Shown here piece after piece: positions 1 to 10,798 of a stretch of 64,000 nt of DNA; position 1 is the stretch's first letter, and every line of letters begins with the position of its first letter. A model generated the notes under the pieces. It was not told where the DNA came from. It searched no databases and worked only from the letters and a program-made list of their open reading frames with translations. Made by a program: the position numbers and the translations under genes. The stretch is from Undaria pinnatifida (lineage: Eukaryota > Sar > Phaeophyceae > Laminariales > Alariaceae), in NCBI GenBank assembly GCA_012845835.1, contig JABAKD010000010.1:17309204-17373203 (forward strand), written 5' to 3'.

Positions 1-148
1 GAAACTATTAAATAACAAATACATTGGTTTACTATGTCTCACAGTTAGTGCTCAGTTTGTCGACCACATAATTTGTACCACGTACAGCAGTATCTCTCTT
101 ATCATAAGATGAAGAATCAGCACGGACAATGAATGGGTGTACTCATTC

Positions 149-320
149 AGTACTAGGGCATGACATTGCGTTGTCGAATGCATTACGATGCATTATCTCT
201 GTGTCGTAGCTTTTGACCACAGAGCTGATCTTTCTAGGGTGAAGAATCAGTACGGACACTGGGTGTGCTGGATGTCGACGAGTAGAAGAACGGTTTAATG
301 TGAAGAACACACACACACAC
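149..320 (-). repeat. Dispersed repeat R170, copy 1
   Basis: About 170 bp that recurs nearly unchanged at 34527-34701 and 58311-58471 (both plus strand), with diverged copies near 14193-14305 and 46795-46960. Each good copy starts with a GT-rich run followed by TTCTTCACATTAAACCG and ends near an AATGCATTCGACAACGC block. A frame of about 60 codons stays open in three copies, but this follows from high identity and is not evidence of coding. The mobility mechanism is unknown; no terminal inverted repeats or tail are visible. Confidence 0.7.
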
Positions 321-330
321 TCATTTCGCT

Positions 331-1497
331 GGGTAAAAAAGAACAAAAAAAATGTTAATTTGAAATTTCATCACAATATCATGTATTATTACCTCTATAG
401 ACTAATACTGTAGTCAACAACATGTTCAGACGGCTCGTATAGAATAGCGGAGAAGGTATACGACACAATAAATATTACAAAGAATAGAGATGCACTCGTA
501 CGACGACAGGCTGCTGGAGGGGTCCTAGATTGTTGATTTTCTGGGAAAAGCTGCGCTGCTTGCTGCTGTGCATTGCAATTATTTAAAGTTATACCTGGTA
601 GACTAGACTAAACTAGAGAAAAATCTGATAACTTCAATGATCTGCTTGGTGCTTTATTTCGTACTGACTGTATAGTCCAGACAAGAAACAGCTGATACCA
701 TCATGATACGCATCTAACATTTCCTTCTAATAGCCGTGTTCATGATTATATTTCTCCAAATTCCTCTGGCACAGGTCACGGTGCCGTCGACATCGAGTCA
801 ACAGAGCAATCATCATGTGCGGGCGGCGTTTCGTCAGAGTCCCCACCGCCCCCCTCTGCAAGACGCTGGCTGGGAAAGGGTGCTTCTCTCGAGTGGGGGG
901 CTTTAGCCAGTCAGCCGTCCTCTTTGACGAACAGCCAGAGATGAAGCACGTACGCGCGAAGGCGCTACGAAGCCTTGCTGCAAAGGCGCAGGCGGTCGTT
1001 GAAGGGGATGTAGGATAATATATATGTAGTCTAGAAGAGTGTGGTGCTCGTGAGACGTGATAGGCCACAACATGTGGATGACTCTCGTCAAGGTTGTTTA
1101 TGGGGCAGTATACACCGCAGTTGTTAGTTGTTGTTTCTTGGGGCAGTTTGTTGTTTGGTTCTGCTTGCGCCCTGTCCGGAGTATAGTTTACTCTGGCGCT
1201 GGCAGCAGCAACAGCGGGTTGTGCTTGGTATGTGCAGAGATACGTCTGATTTATAAACCATCTTCAGTTTTCGTTCAGTATGCATATCGCGAGTGTAGAA
1301 TCCATTTGTTTTCCTCGCCTGTTGTTGCTGTTTTTTTGCTGCGAAACACACTGTAAACCGCTCTTCTGCGGCTTTTATTTGCACAGGTTACACGCGAGCC
1401 GGCCCGTGTCTCGACCAATAAATGTGGGTTGGTTGCCTCGCATGGGCAGGGCGGACGTCGAAGTCGTTATTGCAGTACTTACCGCACATACATAACA
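331..1497. other. No gene seen
   Basis: Mixed-composition DNA. Open frames at 727-1495 on both strands are short, overlap each other and carry no recognisable domain. I see no repeat shared with the rest of the window. Confidence 0.4.
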
Positions 1498-1560
1498 TAT
1501 GATGGGCCGCGGCCCGGGCCGGCCCGCAAAAACGCGTGGGCCATGTCATGGGCAGGGTGG
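1498..1560. repeat. GC-rich palindromic repeat unit
   Basis: Contains GATGGGCCGCGGCCCGGGCC and a second half unit around CGTGGGCCATGTCATGGGC. It is the same motif that is amplified at 2088-2492, on the other side of the foldback arm. The arm may therefore have been inserted into a pre-existing array, which is an inference. Confidence 0.6.
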
Positions 1561-1579
1561 ACTTCGTCATCGCACATAT

Positions 1580-2058
1580 TATAAAAAAGGAAAATACACT
1601 CCAGCTGTGAGATCGAAGATTTCGTCGAAACTCATCTTTGCAAGCTGTGTGTGATACTCCGATCGCGCGCATTACGAGTTGTGTGTCCTCATTAAGGATA
1701 TAGGTCGGCGACTCCCCTTACGACTACAGTGTAGCTATCAGGGTCAACAGGATGATTTTAGTCAGTCTGTGCGCGGAAACTATAAAACCCGTTTCTGAGG
1801 GGGACAAAATCTGACAGCTGTAAAGGGAAATGTATCCTTTTATCAAGTGAATCTTGTAAGTCGAATAACCGGTGAGGGGGGTGGGGCGGAGTTTTGAAGG
1901 ACGTGGGGGCCTGGTTTTGATCAAAAGCGAGCGGGTTTGGAGGGGGGGGGGGGGGGGCAATTTGTGCATGTAAGCTGTAAATCCTTTCGAGGGGATAAAT
2001 CTGACGGTTTTGGCACCAGTATATTATTGGGGGCGGGGGGGGGGGGGGGGGGGGGCGT
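1580..2058 (+). mobile_element. Foldback family, single right arm (copy 1)
   Basis: Begins with the arm core (CTCCAGCTGTGAGATCGAAG, 1600 onward), passes the conserved blocks ATATAGGTCGGCGACTCCCC and GCGCGGAAACTATAAAACCC, then runs into two poly-G tracts (1941-1957 and 2037-2056), each followed or preceded by a GTAAGCTGTAAATCC-type module. The block order matches the right arm of the complete element at 6403-8862. No left arm lies nearby, so this is a solo or truncated arm. Confidence 0.75.
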
Positions 2059-2087
2059 ACATATTATAGCAGCAATAGTACACCACA

Positions 2088-2492
2088 TTTCATGGGCCGC
2101 GGCTCGGGCCGGCGTGTGAAAACTCGTGGGCCGCCTCATGGGCTCGGCAGAGCGGCCCATATAAAGCCCACATCTCATGGGCCGCGGCCCGGCCCGGCCC
2201 ATCTAATTTTCACATGATGGGCCGCGACCCAGCCCGGCCCATCAAATTTTTCAGATGACGGGCCGCGGCCCGGCCCGGCCCATCAAAAATTTCCACACGA
2301 TGGCGGCCCATCAAATTTCCACACGATGGCGGCCCATCAAATTCCCACACGATGGCGGCCCAACAAATTTTCCAAACTCTCGGCCCGGCCCAGCCCGGGC
2401 CACTAATTTTTCAAAACTCTCGGCCCGGCCCGGCCCGGCCCATGACAATTTTCAGATCGGCCCGGCCCGGCCCGGCCCGCACTTCCGCCCAT
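2088..2492. repeat. GC-rich minisatellite (GGGCCGCGGCCCGGCCCGGCCCAT)
   Basis: About ten degenerate units alternate a GC-only half-palindrome with a short AT spacer such as CAAATTTT or TCCACACGATGGC. Three near-perfect 27-bp subunits (CACACGATGGCGGCCCATCAAATTTC type) lie at about 2293-2375. All frames through it read Pro/Ala/Arg low complexity and are not taken as genes. Confidence 0.8.
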
Positions 2493-2539
2493 GACATGCC
2501 CTGGAAAAAAACGCACTTTGTTTGCGGTCCGATCATCTT

Positions 2540-4240
2540 TTTTATTGAATAATAGATGCCGAAACTTTCGATACGGTGTCCCAACACTACCTTCGGGTCT
2601 CTGGGGGCCTTGGTGCCGAGTCCCATTCTCTATGCAAGAACCCATGCCAACCACGATTCCGGGACGATGCATGCCATCGCTTCCCTTGTGAGCCCTCACG
2701 AGGATCAAATCTCCCGCAGGTTCCAGGAGGTAACTTGCTCTCTCCCCGTGGGACTCGACAGCGATGAGGGCCGCCGCTTGCTTGTCTGGCATGTCAGCGA
2801 GACTACGCGCAAGGCGCCCGTTGCCTCCAGCTCTTACTAAACTCCATCGCTCGCTCCAGTACGTATTCCTCTGCGCCGACAGGAACGCCCGCTTCTACAT
2901 ACATGCAGAGGTTGACACGTTCATCGAGCGAAGTCTTCGCCGCCGGGGTGCACCCTTTCGGTGGTGGTCCCACAGTGTTGAGGGGGTTAGCCACGAGGCC
3001 GATGTCATATAGCTCAAGCCTGAGACGACTCACTCGCGCCTTAAATCGTGTTGACTGCGGCTCCCGCAAGACCGAGAGAAACGTGATCCACGTAAAAACA
3101 GGCTTCCACTCCTTCTCCTCCTCTCTGAAACATTCGGCCCCCAGGAAGCAAACCCGAGCCAGAGCATTGCCGGCCCCACTTAGGCCCCACCAGCTGAACC
3201 GCTGGAGTAAGCTAACGCCCTGCTCTCCCCGTAATCCACCCGAAAAAAAAAGCATCCGATGGTTTTATACCATAGTGCTCACATGGCCGTTTAACGGCCC
3301 GAGCACTGGATCGAAAGATGGCCACCTCCGCAAGCTCTGCCTTCCTGTTGACCGTGTTGGAGGCGTTGGACCAGTCGACGACAACGAGCCAGTTGTTTCT
3401 CTCGTGTACCGCTCGTGCCCTCAGTTCCACATGCTCCACTCCTGGGGGAATCGCGACCTCAGACTGCCTCATACCTCGATCTGACCTCTCCCAACCGCGG
3501 GCGCCACTGTCGCTTAGCCTCCGCGGTGGCGGGCCTCCTCCATGTCGTGCCCATGCAAACCGGCCGACCCTTTTCCCTGCCGCGTGGTGGGGATCGACTG
3601 CACGAAGAGCTGCCAGAATTCTGATACCTCGATCTGACCTCTTCCAACCGCGGGCGCCACTGTCGCTTAGCCTCCGCGGTGGTGGGCCTCCTCCATGTCG
3701 TGCCCATGCAAACCAGCCGACCCTTTTCCCTGGTGCGTGGTGGGGATCGACTGCACGAAGAGCTGCCAGAAATTCCGGCGGGAATACGTGTAGCTCGTCG
3801 AACGATTCTCCCCCAGGAATCTAGACTGCTATGCCCCGGCCAAAATCCCCCTGCCTGATATGGGTGTGGATGATGGACACTGCAGGTGCGCGATTCGTTA
3901 CTAATCTTTTTCCGGGGCCCTACAAGGCGCTGCTGGGAGCTGATGACGTCGAAGAGCACTTGGGGTGCAAACCAATCATCCGGGCGCCACGGGGGGGGGG
4001 TACTTCCTTCCTCCACCTCGGTAGCGCTCGTGAACACAAGAGCACGTGACACTTACCAAGAAACAGGAACGCTCGCCCAAGCCCGATTTCAATCCTCCTG
4101 CATGTCGATACGCGGACGACGCCCGTTTGAGCTTCGCCTCCTCCGAAGCTTCTTTGGCGGCATTCCGTTGCATCGTGTCCTGTAGAGTCGTGTACGCCAT
4201 AAACCCCGGGAGCAGCAGGACTATGTCGCCGCTCTCCACC
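2540..4240 (-). pseudogene. Decayed LINE (non-LTR retrotransposon) reverse transcriptase
   Basis: Three minus-strand frames together resemble a non-LTR reverse transcriptase. The segment at 3472-3212 carries LVVVDWSNASNTVNRKA, which fits the first catalytic RT block with its Asp. The segment at 3255-2803 carries the later RT region (GLVANPLNTVGPPPKG; VPVGAEEYVLERAMEF). A following frame starts MPDKQAAALIAVES, typical of the post-RT region in this family. The second catalytic block (normally a YMDD-type motif) reads FTWITFLSVL, so the catalytic Asp pair is gone. Frames are joined only through frameshifts. The upstream part (3459-4239) holds a 153-bp in-frame tandem duplication. The element is dead. 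Family assignment is firm at the non-LTR RT level; the clade is not known. Confidence 0.75.
3471..3776 (-). repeat. 153-bp tandem duplication inside the LINE
   Basis: Two adjacent copies, starting at 3471 and 3624 with ATACCTCGATCTGACCTC, differ at a handful of positions. The 153-bp period is a multiple of three, so the minus-strand frame stays open through both copies (51 codons each). Confidence 0.85.
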
Positions 4241-4437
4241 TACGCCAACCTCCGACGCCTCTTTGGTGGAACCGCCCGCTGAGTAAAAAGCAGGGCCAGC
4301 GTTGTGTACCGCACTTTAATTGCCCGCAGAAGCGACTTCGACGCGTCGCCAAGTCCCGGCTCGGCCAGTGTTCTCCCACGACGTGATTGACGACGCTGAC
4401 GCCAAGCACGTGAACACTCAACGCCCGCCAACTGGTA

Positions 4438-4758
4438 GAACCGGTCGCCCCGATGGCGTATCAGGTTATCCTCGAGCCTGGTACAGGTCAGTTTCGTGAG
4501 TTCGAGCCCCGCCGAGTGCATACTCGTATAAATTCGTTGAAACTTTTTCTTGTGCACAAATTGACTTGCGGAAAGCGCGAGAGCGTGAGTTAGCAACACT
4601 CGATGAAAAACGACGAGCAGTGGGATTGCTGAACCCTATGCGCGATGAAAATTGAAGGCAATAATCGGGGGGGAAAAGGGATGACACCTGTGACCACACA
4701 CGGCTTGTCCAGAAGCTGGCAAGACGAACTGTGAGAGAAAAAAAAAAAAAAAAAAACT
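4438..4758 (+). mobile_element. tRNA-derived SINE, copy 1
   Basis: The 5' head has a pol III A-box-like TGGCGTATCAGG and, about 44 bp later, a B-box-like GAGTTCGAGCCCC. It is followed by a conserved body (TTGACTTGCGGAAAGCGCGA; GTGGGATTGCTGAACCC; CCTGTGACCACA) and a terminal A tract at 4739-4757. Full-length relatives are at 24955-25255, 26148-26465 (minus) and 32775-33097, with a 5'-truncated copy at 17141-17336 (minus). Such elements are non-coding and depend on a LINE for mobility. No clear target duplication is visible here. Confidence 0.8.
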
Positions 4759-5039
4759 GAGGCTTTTTTGCTTTTTTCCGATCGGGGAGCTTTGCCGCAG
4801 GCCATGCATAGAAATGGCACCGAGTGGTGACTCTATACCCAGAGGTTGTTCTGGACCCATCCACACGAAAGCCCTCGGCTGCGCGGGTCCGCGTCGCCTG
4901 CGCCCATCCCCTCCCATGCGCCCGATCCGATTTCGAAGACACGGATCCGCTTGAATCACGGCGTCCAGTACCTCCCATCTCGGGGTGCTGGGCTCCACAG
5001 TTGATTGCTGGGCAGCAGTGTGGTGCCGATTGTCAAGAG

Positions 5040-5162
5040 TTTTTTTTTTTTTTTTTTCTTTTTTATCCTCCGGCGGATGGGGAAAAATAAAGCTTTAGCT
5101 CACCACACTTCCACGTATTTTCATACGCGTCGTGTGTCGATTTAACTCAGTTGCTTTCGCAG
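5040..5162 (-). mobile_element. Short retroposon (125-bp family), copy 1
   Basis: A poly-T run (minus-strand poly-A tail) is followed by about 100 bp almost identical to 26902-27026 (CATACGCGTCGTGTGTCGAT; TTTAACTCAGTTGCTTTCGC). Both copies stop at the same base, as expected for a retroposed small RNA or short SINE. I do not recognise the source RNA. No target duplication is evident at this copy. Confidence 0.7.
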
Positions 5163-5339
5163 CCCAACGCTAGCTGGCGCACCCTTCGGGTCCCATTGTA
5201 GGTATAGCGTAAGCTGTCCCTATCAGTGGTCTTCGTTACAACCCCGGCAGCGCAAGCTGCCGTCGTATACGGATGAGTGTGTACGTCGACCCGACCTGTC
5301 CCCTGAGGGTCAGTTTCGGTGGAGTCAAGAGGTGCTCCG

Positions 5340-5720
5340 AGAAGGGGGCAAGGTTGTCAGTGTTGGGAAGCGTTCTCCTCATGGTTCCGGTGTCTTTATT
5401 CATCTCTCCGAAAGCTCGCTGTGACTTAAACAAGTGTTTTTTTTCATTATTACTCTCCAAAAGAACGCTAAAAGGCAACTAGAGCAGAGTTGGGGAGGTA
5501 GAGCAGAGCAGCAGCAGCAGCAGTGAACGACGTGTGGAGGGTGTCCTGCCTGGACCACCACCGTCACTTACATTATTGCCCCTCTATGATGGCCTCTTGA
5601 TGTGAATATGACATATCTTATCACCTGGTTTCACCCCAACCATGACATGGTTTCAGGTCGAATTTATACACTGCCCATTCTACGGAGGGCTCTCCATAAC
5701 ACGGTGCCGCGCCTCTCACG
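5340..5720 (+). repeat. Diverged dispersed repeat, copy 1
   Basis: Shares blocks in the same order with 57180-57560: TGGGAAGCGTTCTCCTCATGG, a CAG/GTAG-rich middle, then CATGACATGGTTTC and a CTACGGAGGGCTCTCCAT-type block. Identity is patchy, with indels, so this is an old repeat. The CAG run at 5509-5522 is a small microsatellite inside it. Confidence 0.55.
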
Positions 5721-6402
5721 ACGGCCTTTACCACACAACAAGCGTGAAGCACGTGACTCCGTTACCCGCATGAAAAATGTATCTTGCGCATGCCCGAGCT
5801 GGAGCGTCACACAGTAGACCCAGCACTCCACGCCCCCCCGGATGTCCCGCAGGAAAGCTTCGGGGCGCGTTCCGTCCCACCCCCGCCGCCCTTGGGGATC
5901 CTTCAACAAGTGACTCGCCGTTGGGTCGCGCAGGCCCGCCGCCGTTCACTGCGGTTCCACTCTGCGCCTTCGCCTCCTCTTCGCCCCCCCCCCCGCCACT
6001 ATTACCTCCTCTCACACCATCTCCGTCTCGAAAGAGATGGGTGTGCTATCAACAGAATGGGCAAATGACGACGTAATGCAGGCCACCCCACCATCTTGTT
6101 CGCCTCCGTCCGGTTTCCGGATTTCCGCGACCGTCGCGATATATGTCATGTGTCTTCACCCTCTCTGCCCGGGGTTTTCCTCCTTTTACTACTCGTACAG
6201 TGAAATAAGAAATAAGTAAGTGCTGTGGAGGGTTTTGATTTTTTTATTCAGCTAGTTAGAAAAGACGAAAAGCACACAAAACGGTTTACCAAAAAATTGA
6301 TAATATTTTAGAGCGTGAGAGTACAGCTAGACAGCACAGTATAAAAAACTTAAAACTCTATAAACTATAATTTACCTGGCACCTGGTATGATCAATATGC
6401 AC
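5721..6402. other. C-rich then AT-rich spacer, no gene seen
   Basis: 5780-6035 is pyrimidine-rich on the plus strand and gives proline-rich frames on three phases. 6200-6400 is AT-rich. No domain, repeat copy or RNA gene was recognised. Confidence 0.4.
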
Positions 6403-8862
6403 ATCAGTATACTTCGAAGTAAGGCAGTTAAACTGCTACTAGCAGTCATAGTCCAGAGCATAGCACATACGCACACCCACACCAATGTCGGAGCACATAC
6501 ACATATTGGGTCCCCCCCCCCTCCCGATTCCTCTTGTTCAAACGCCCCACCTAAAATCAAATTCTGCCATAAGTAAGAAACACTACCAAGCAGCCTATAT
6601 CACCTCATTATCTTTCTAGCCATCCATGCCGTAGCTCCAATTCACCCCCCACACCCCCCACACACACACACCGCCCCGCCCTCCTTTTTCTCTCGCGCCC
6701 TCTTGTTCCAACACTCCACTTGGAATCAAAATATGCCAGAGTAATAAACACTACCAGGCAATCGATATCACCCCATTATATTTCTAGCCATCCATGCCTT
6801 AGCTCCAGTTCATTCCCCTCCCCCCCTCCCCCCCCAAAAAAAAGCCCCCTCCTTCCCCACCACCCGAACCATCGCCTAGACCTGGCACCACGTGTATAGC
6901 AAGTCCCTACATCTGTGCGACCTAAAGCTATTGGATACCCCCTTCCCCCCCCCCCGCCCCCTCCGCCCCTTCCTTCCCCGACCCCCCCCCCCCCCCACCC
7001 CTTCGAACACTCCGCCCTCTCCTCACCGGTTATACGACTTACAGCATACAATTGATAAACTGATGCATTTCCTTCCACAGCTGTCAGGTTTTGTCCCCCT
7101 CAACAACGGGTTTTATAGTTTCCGCGCACAGACTGACTAACATCGCCCTGTCGACCCTTGTACAAGCTACACTGTAGTTCCAAGGGGAGTCGCCGACCTA
7201 TATCCTTAATGAGGACACACACCCAGTAATACGCCCGATCGGTGTATCACACACAGCTTGCAAATATGAGTTTCGACAAAATCTTCGATCTCACAGCTGG
7301 ATGGAGTGTATTGTTGTTTTATAATATTTTATAATGTATCATACACACAGAGTACTACATGCAGCAGTCGTACGGCGAGACAACATGTCATATGTTTGTA
7401 TGCGCACAGCATGTGCCTTGTAGTAATAATGATATATAACAATATATGATACACACAAAGTACTACATACAGCAGTCGTACGGCGAGGCAACATGCTTAT
7501 GGATGTATGCGCACAGCATGTGCCTTGTAGCGATAATAACATACAAAAAAAATAAAAATACACTCCATCCAGCTGTGAGATCGAAGATTTTGTCGAGACT
7601 CATCTTTGCCAGCTGTGTGTGATACTCCGATCGCGCGTATTACTGGGTGTATGTCCTCATTAAGGATATAGGTCGGCGACTCCCCTTGCAACTACAGCGT
7701 AGCTATCAGGGTCAACAGGGTGATGATAGTCAGTCTGTGCGCGGAAACTATAAAACCCGTTTCTGAGGGGGACAAAATCTGACAGCTAGCTGTGGAGGGG
7801 AATGCATCAGTTTATCAAGTGTATCCTCTAAGTCGTATAACCGGTGAGGGGAGGGCGGAGTTTTTAAGGACGTGGGGGCCTGGGTTTGAACAAGAGGGAG
7901 CGGGGGGGGGGGGGGGGGGGGGGCAACTCAATCTGTGCGCGGAAGCTATAAATCCCTCAAGGGAACAAATCTGACGGTTGTGGAAGGAATGCATCAGTTT
8001 ACCATGTATATCCTGTAAGTCGTACAACCAGTGAGGAGAAGGCGGAGTGTTCCAAGGGGTTGGAAGGGGGGGGGGGTGAAGGGATTTCCAACAGCTTTGT
8101 GTCGCATATATGTAGGGGTTTGCTATATGCGTGGCGTTAGGTCTAGGCGATGGTGCGGGTGGTGGGGAAGGAGAGGGCGTTGGCGGGAGGGGGGGCAATT
8201 GGAGCTACAGCATGGATGGCTAGAAAGATAATGAAGTGATATCAACTGCGTGGTAGTGTTTATTACTCTGGCAAATTTCGTTTTTAGGTGGGGCGTTTGA
8301 ACAAGAGCGAGCGGGGGGAAAGAAAGGGAGGGGGAGGGCGGGGCGGATATGAATTAGAGCTACGGCATGGATGACTAGACAGATAATGAGGTGATATCAG
8401 TTGCCTGGTAGTGTTTATTCCACTGGTGGGGAGTGGGGAAGGAGGGGGCGTTGGGGGGGGGGTGATTTGGGCCATCGCATGGATGGCTAGAAATATACCT
8501 GGTAGTGAGGTGATATCAACTGTGTGAGATAGTGTTTATTGCTTTGGCAGATTTCGATTTTAGGTGGGACGTTTGAACAAGAGGGAGCGGGGGGGAAAGA
8601 GAGGGGGAGGGGGAGGGGGGGCAATGAATTGGAACTACGGCAGGGATGGCTAGAGAGACAATGAGGTGATATCAGATACCTGTTATGTTTTTGATTTTAG
8701 GTGGGGCGTTTGAACACGTTTGAACAAGAGGGATCGGGGCGATGGGTTGGGGGGGTATGGGTGGGGGGGTGGGGGGGGGGGGGGGATGGGGTAGGGGGGC
8801 GGGCGGGACAACTCAATATGTTTGCGGAAACTATAAATACTTCGAAGTATTATACGTGATGA
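6403..8862. mobile_element. Foldback element, most complete copy
   Basis: The left arm (6403-7325) and right arm (7546-8862) are inverted relative to each other around a spacer of about 220 bp. Reading inward, the left arm has repeated modules of a C tract, CTCTTGTTCAAACGCCCCAC, AGTAATAAACACTACCAG, ATATCACCTCATTATCTTTC and CCATCCATGCCGTAGCTCC. It then has a block around CACCACCCGAACCATCGCCT and finally the core ending in GATCTCACAGCTGGATGGAG. The right arm has the same blocks reverse-complemented and in reverse order. Both outer ends lie near a TACTTCGAAGTA palindrome (about 6409 and 8836). Long, modular inverted arms without a transposase match Foldback-type or long-TIR non-autonomous DNA transposons. 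The mobilising enzyme is not in the window. Confidence 0.75.
7334..7550 (+). repeat. 108-bp tandem duplication in the foldback spacer
   Basis: Two units, with ATACACACAGAGTACTAC at 7341 and ATACACACAAAGTACTAC at 7449, share CAGCAGTCGTACGGCGAG and GCGCACAGCATGTGCCTTGT. They fill the loop between the two arms. Confidence 0.8.
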
Positions 8863-10605
8863 GACTGGAAACAATGCTGCACAGCAGTGCTGGTGTGGCG
8901 GCGGTACTATGAAGTGTATACGGCATGAATGATAGTAAGATAATCATGTACATTGTGTGTCTCATTCGTGTAGTACACTGTTGTTGCGACTGCCTACTTA
9001 CTGTTGTTGTTGTATGATCTACCTGATAATATTATTAAGGGTCTCCCGGGAACTAAGTACGAGCTCGTAAGTGCGTGCATGTTACTACATAAAATAACAA
9101 CCTGTGACTCGGAACACCGGAACTCGGGGTGATGAATAAACCTGGTTGCAACTTGGTGGTACTATTTTCTATTTTACGGTACGAAGTAAAACGATGGACG
9201 GGGTTGGGAATCATCAATGATCATCATCTCGATCATCGATGAACATCGCGCGTGGGGTCATCCTACACCGGCGTCGTACGCCTATCTTGGTCATCTTGAT
9301 TCTGGTAAAATGATGAAGAAACAGAATGAGAAGGCAACAAAGAAGTTCGAAGGGTGCGTGTTACGTGCGTCTCAAGACAAAACGCACTGAAAAGAATGGT
9401 GATGATGATGACTGGCAGACACAAAGAAGACTCGTTTCTGTAGATCACAAGTCCACAATACAAAAAATGGAAAATAGTAAGAGCGCAAGAAAAGTCCCTA
9501 CGTCGTGCGAGTACGAGTGTTGTCCTTGCTGTCGTTGTTGTGGTTGTTCTCACATTAACTCGCATATTATCCAGTCCGCCGTGGTCACAGGACAGGCTCC
9601 AGTCACTCTCGGAAACAAAGAAGATGCCAGGAGACGTTCAGTCAAGGGCATCCATCCGTCAAGGGTGTCAAACCGATCGTTCCAGACTAAAACCTAGACT
9701 TTAAAGTAGTAGTTTCGCGCCAGTCGAGGCATATTATTATTGGAAAATAGTCGTCGTCGGTGAAGGGCTGAAAATGTGCCGTCTCTATCCTGACATGCAT
9801 CTATCTTTCTTTGCTCCGGAGGATTCGTGAACCCGCATACTGATCTTCTATTGCCTTTAGAAGGGACGACATTCACCTCTTCTACTCCACAGGGAACGGA
9901 CACCTATTGTTGTGACCTTTTATTCCATTATTAGATATAGTAATAGTATGAATAAGGTGTATCTGGGTACGGGTGCGCATGTAACACAAAAACAATAATA
10001 TAATTAAGTCTGAGCTGGAGCGTGATCCAACCAACAGGTGGTGGTTGATGAATGCATGCCTGCAGCAACAGATCAAAATACTAATTTCGAGATTGGAAAC
10101 AACATTTGGTTGTGCATACACCGACACAGCACAGCGGTATTACAGATTAATAGTAGCAGTACAGAGGAGTAGTATTATTAATAGTCTGAAAATATATAAT
10201 AAATATACTTGGAAGATAATACGTTTCATCTATTATGACGTTCGCGTCGTACTTGTAGAAACAGAGAGAAGCAAAAAACAATGCAAAAAATCCACAAAAA
10301 AGTATACAGCGTACGTACAGAGTGGAACGAAAAAGAAAGAAAGAAAGACGATTCGGACTATCTATATGACTCGAAGTGAGCAGTCAGAAATATTAGGAAT
10401 AATATATTTATTTAATATTTTATATAATCTGTGGGCGAGCAGCGAATTTCATTGATCTGACGTAAAAGATCACACAGAGAGAGGTGTTTGATTGTAGAAG
10501 AGTGAGTGTGGTGGTGGGTGGGTGGTGATGTGACGGCGAGAGACGAGAGAGCACGGACACACAACGAGCAGATGAGACGGGAGGCGAATACCGAAGAAAA
10601 TATGA
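8863..10605. other. No gene seen
   Basis: Mixed DNA with short frames only. A frame at 9326-9697 has a Cys-rich patch (CCPCCRCCGC), but this comes from TGT/TTG-rich DNA and has no family match I can name. Nothing repeated elsewhere was noticed. Confidence 0.35.
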
Positions 10606-10798
<193 letters not shown>

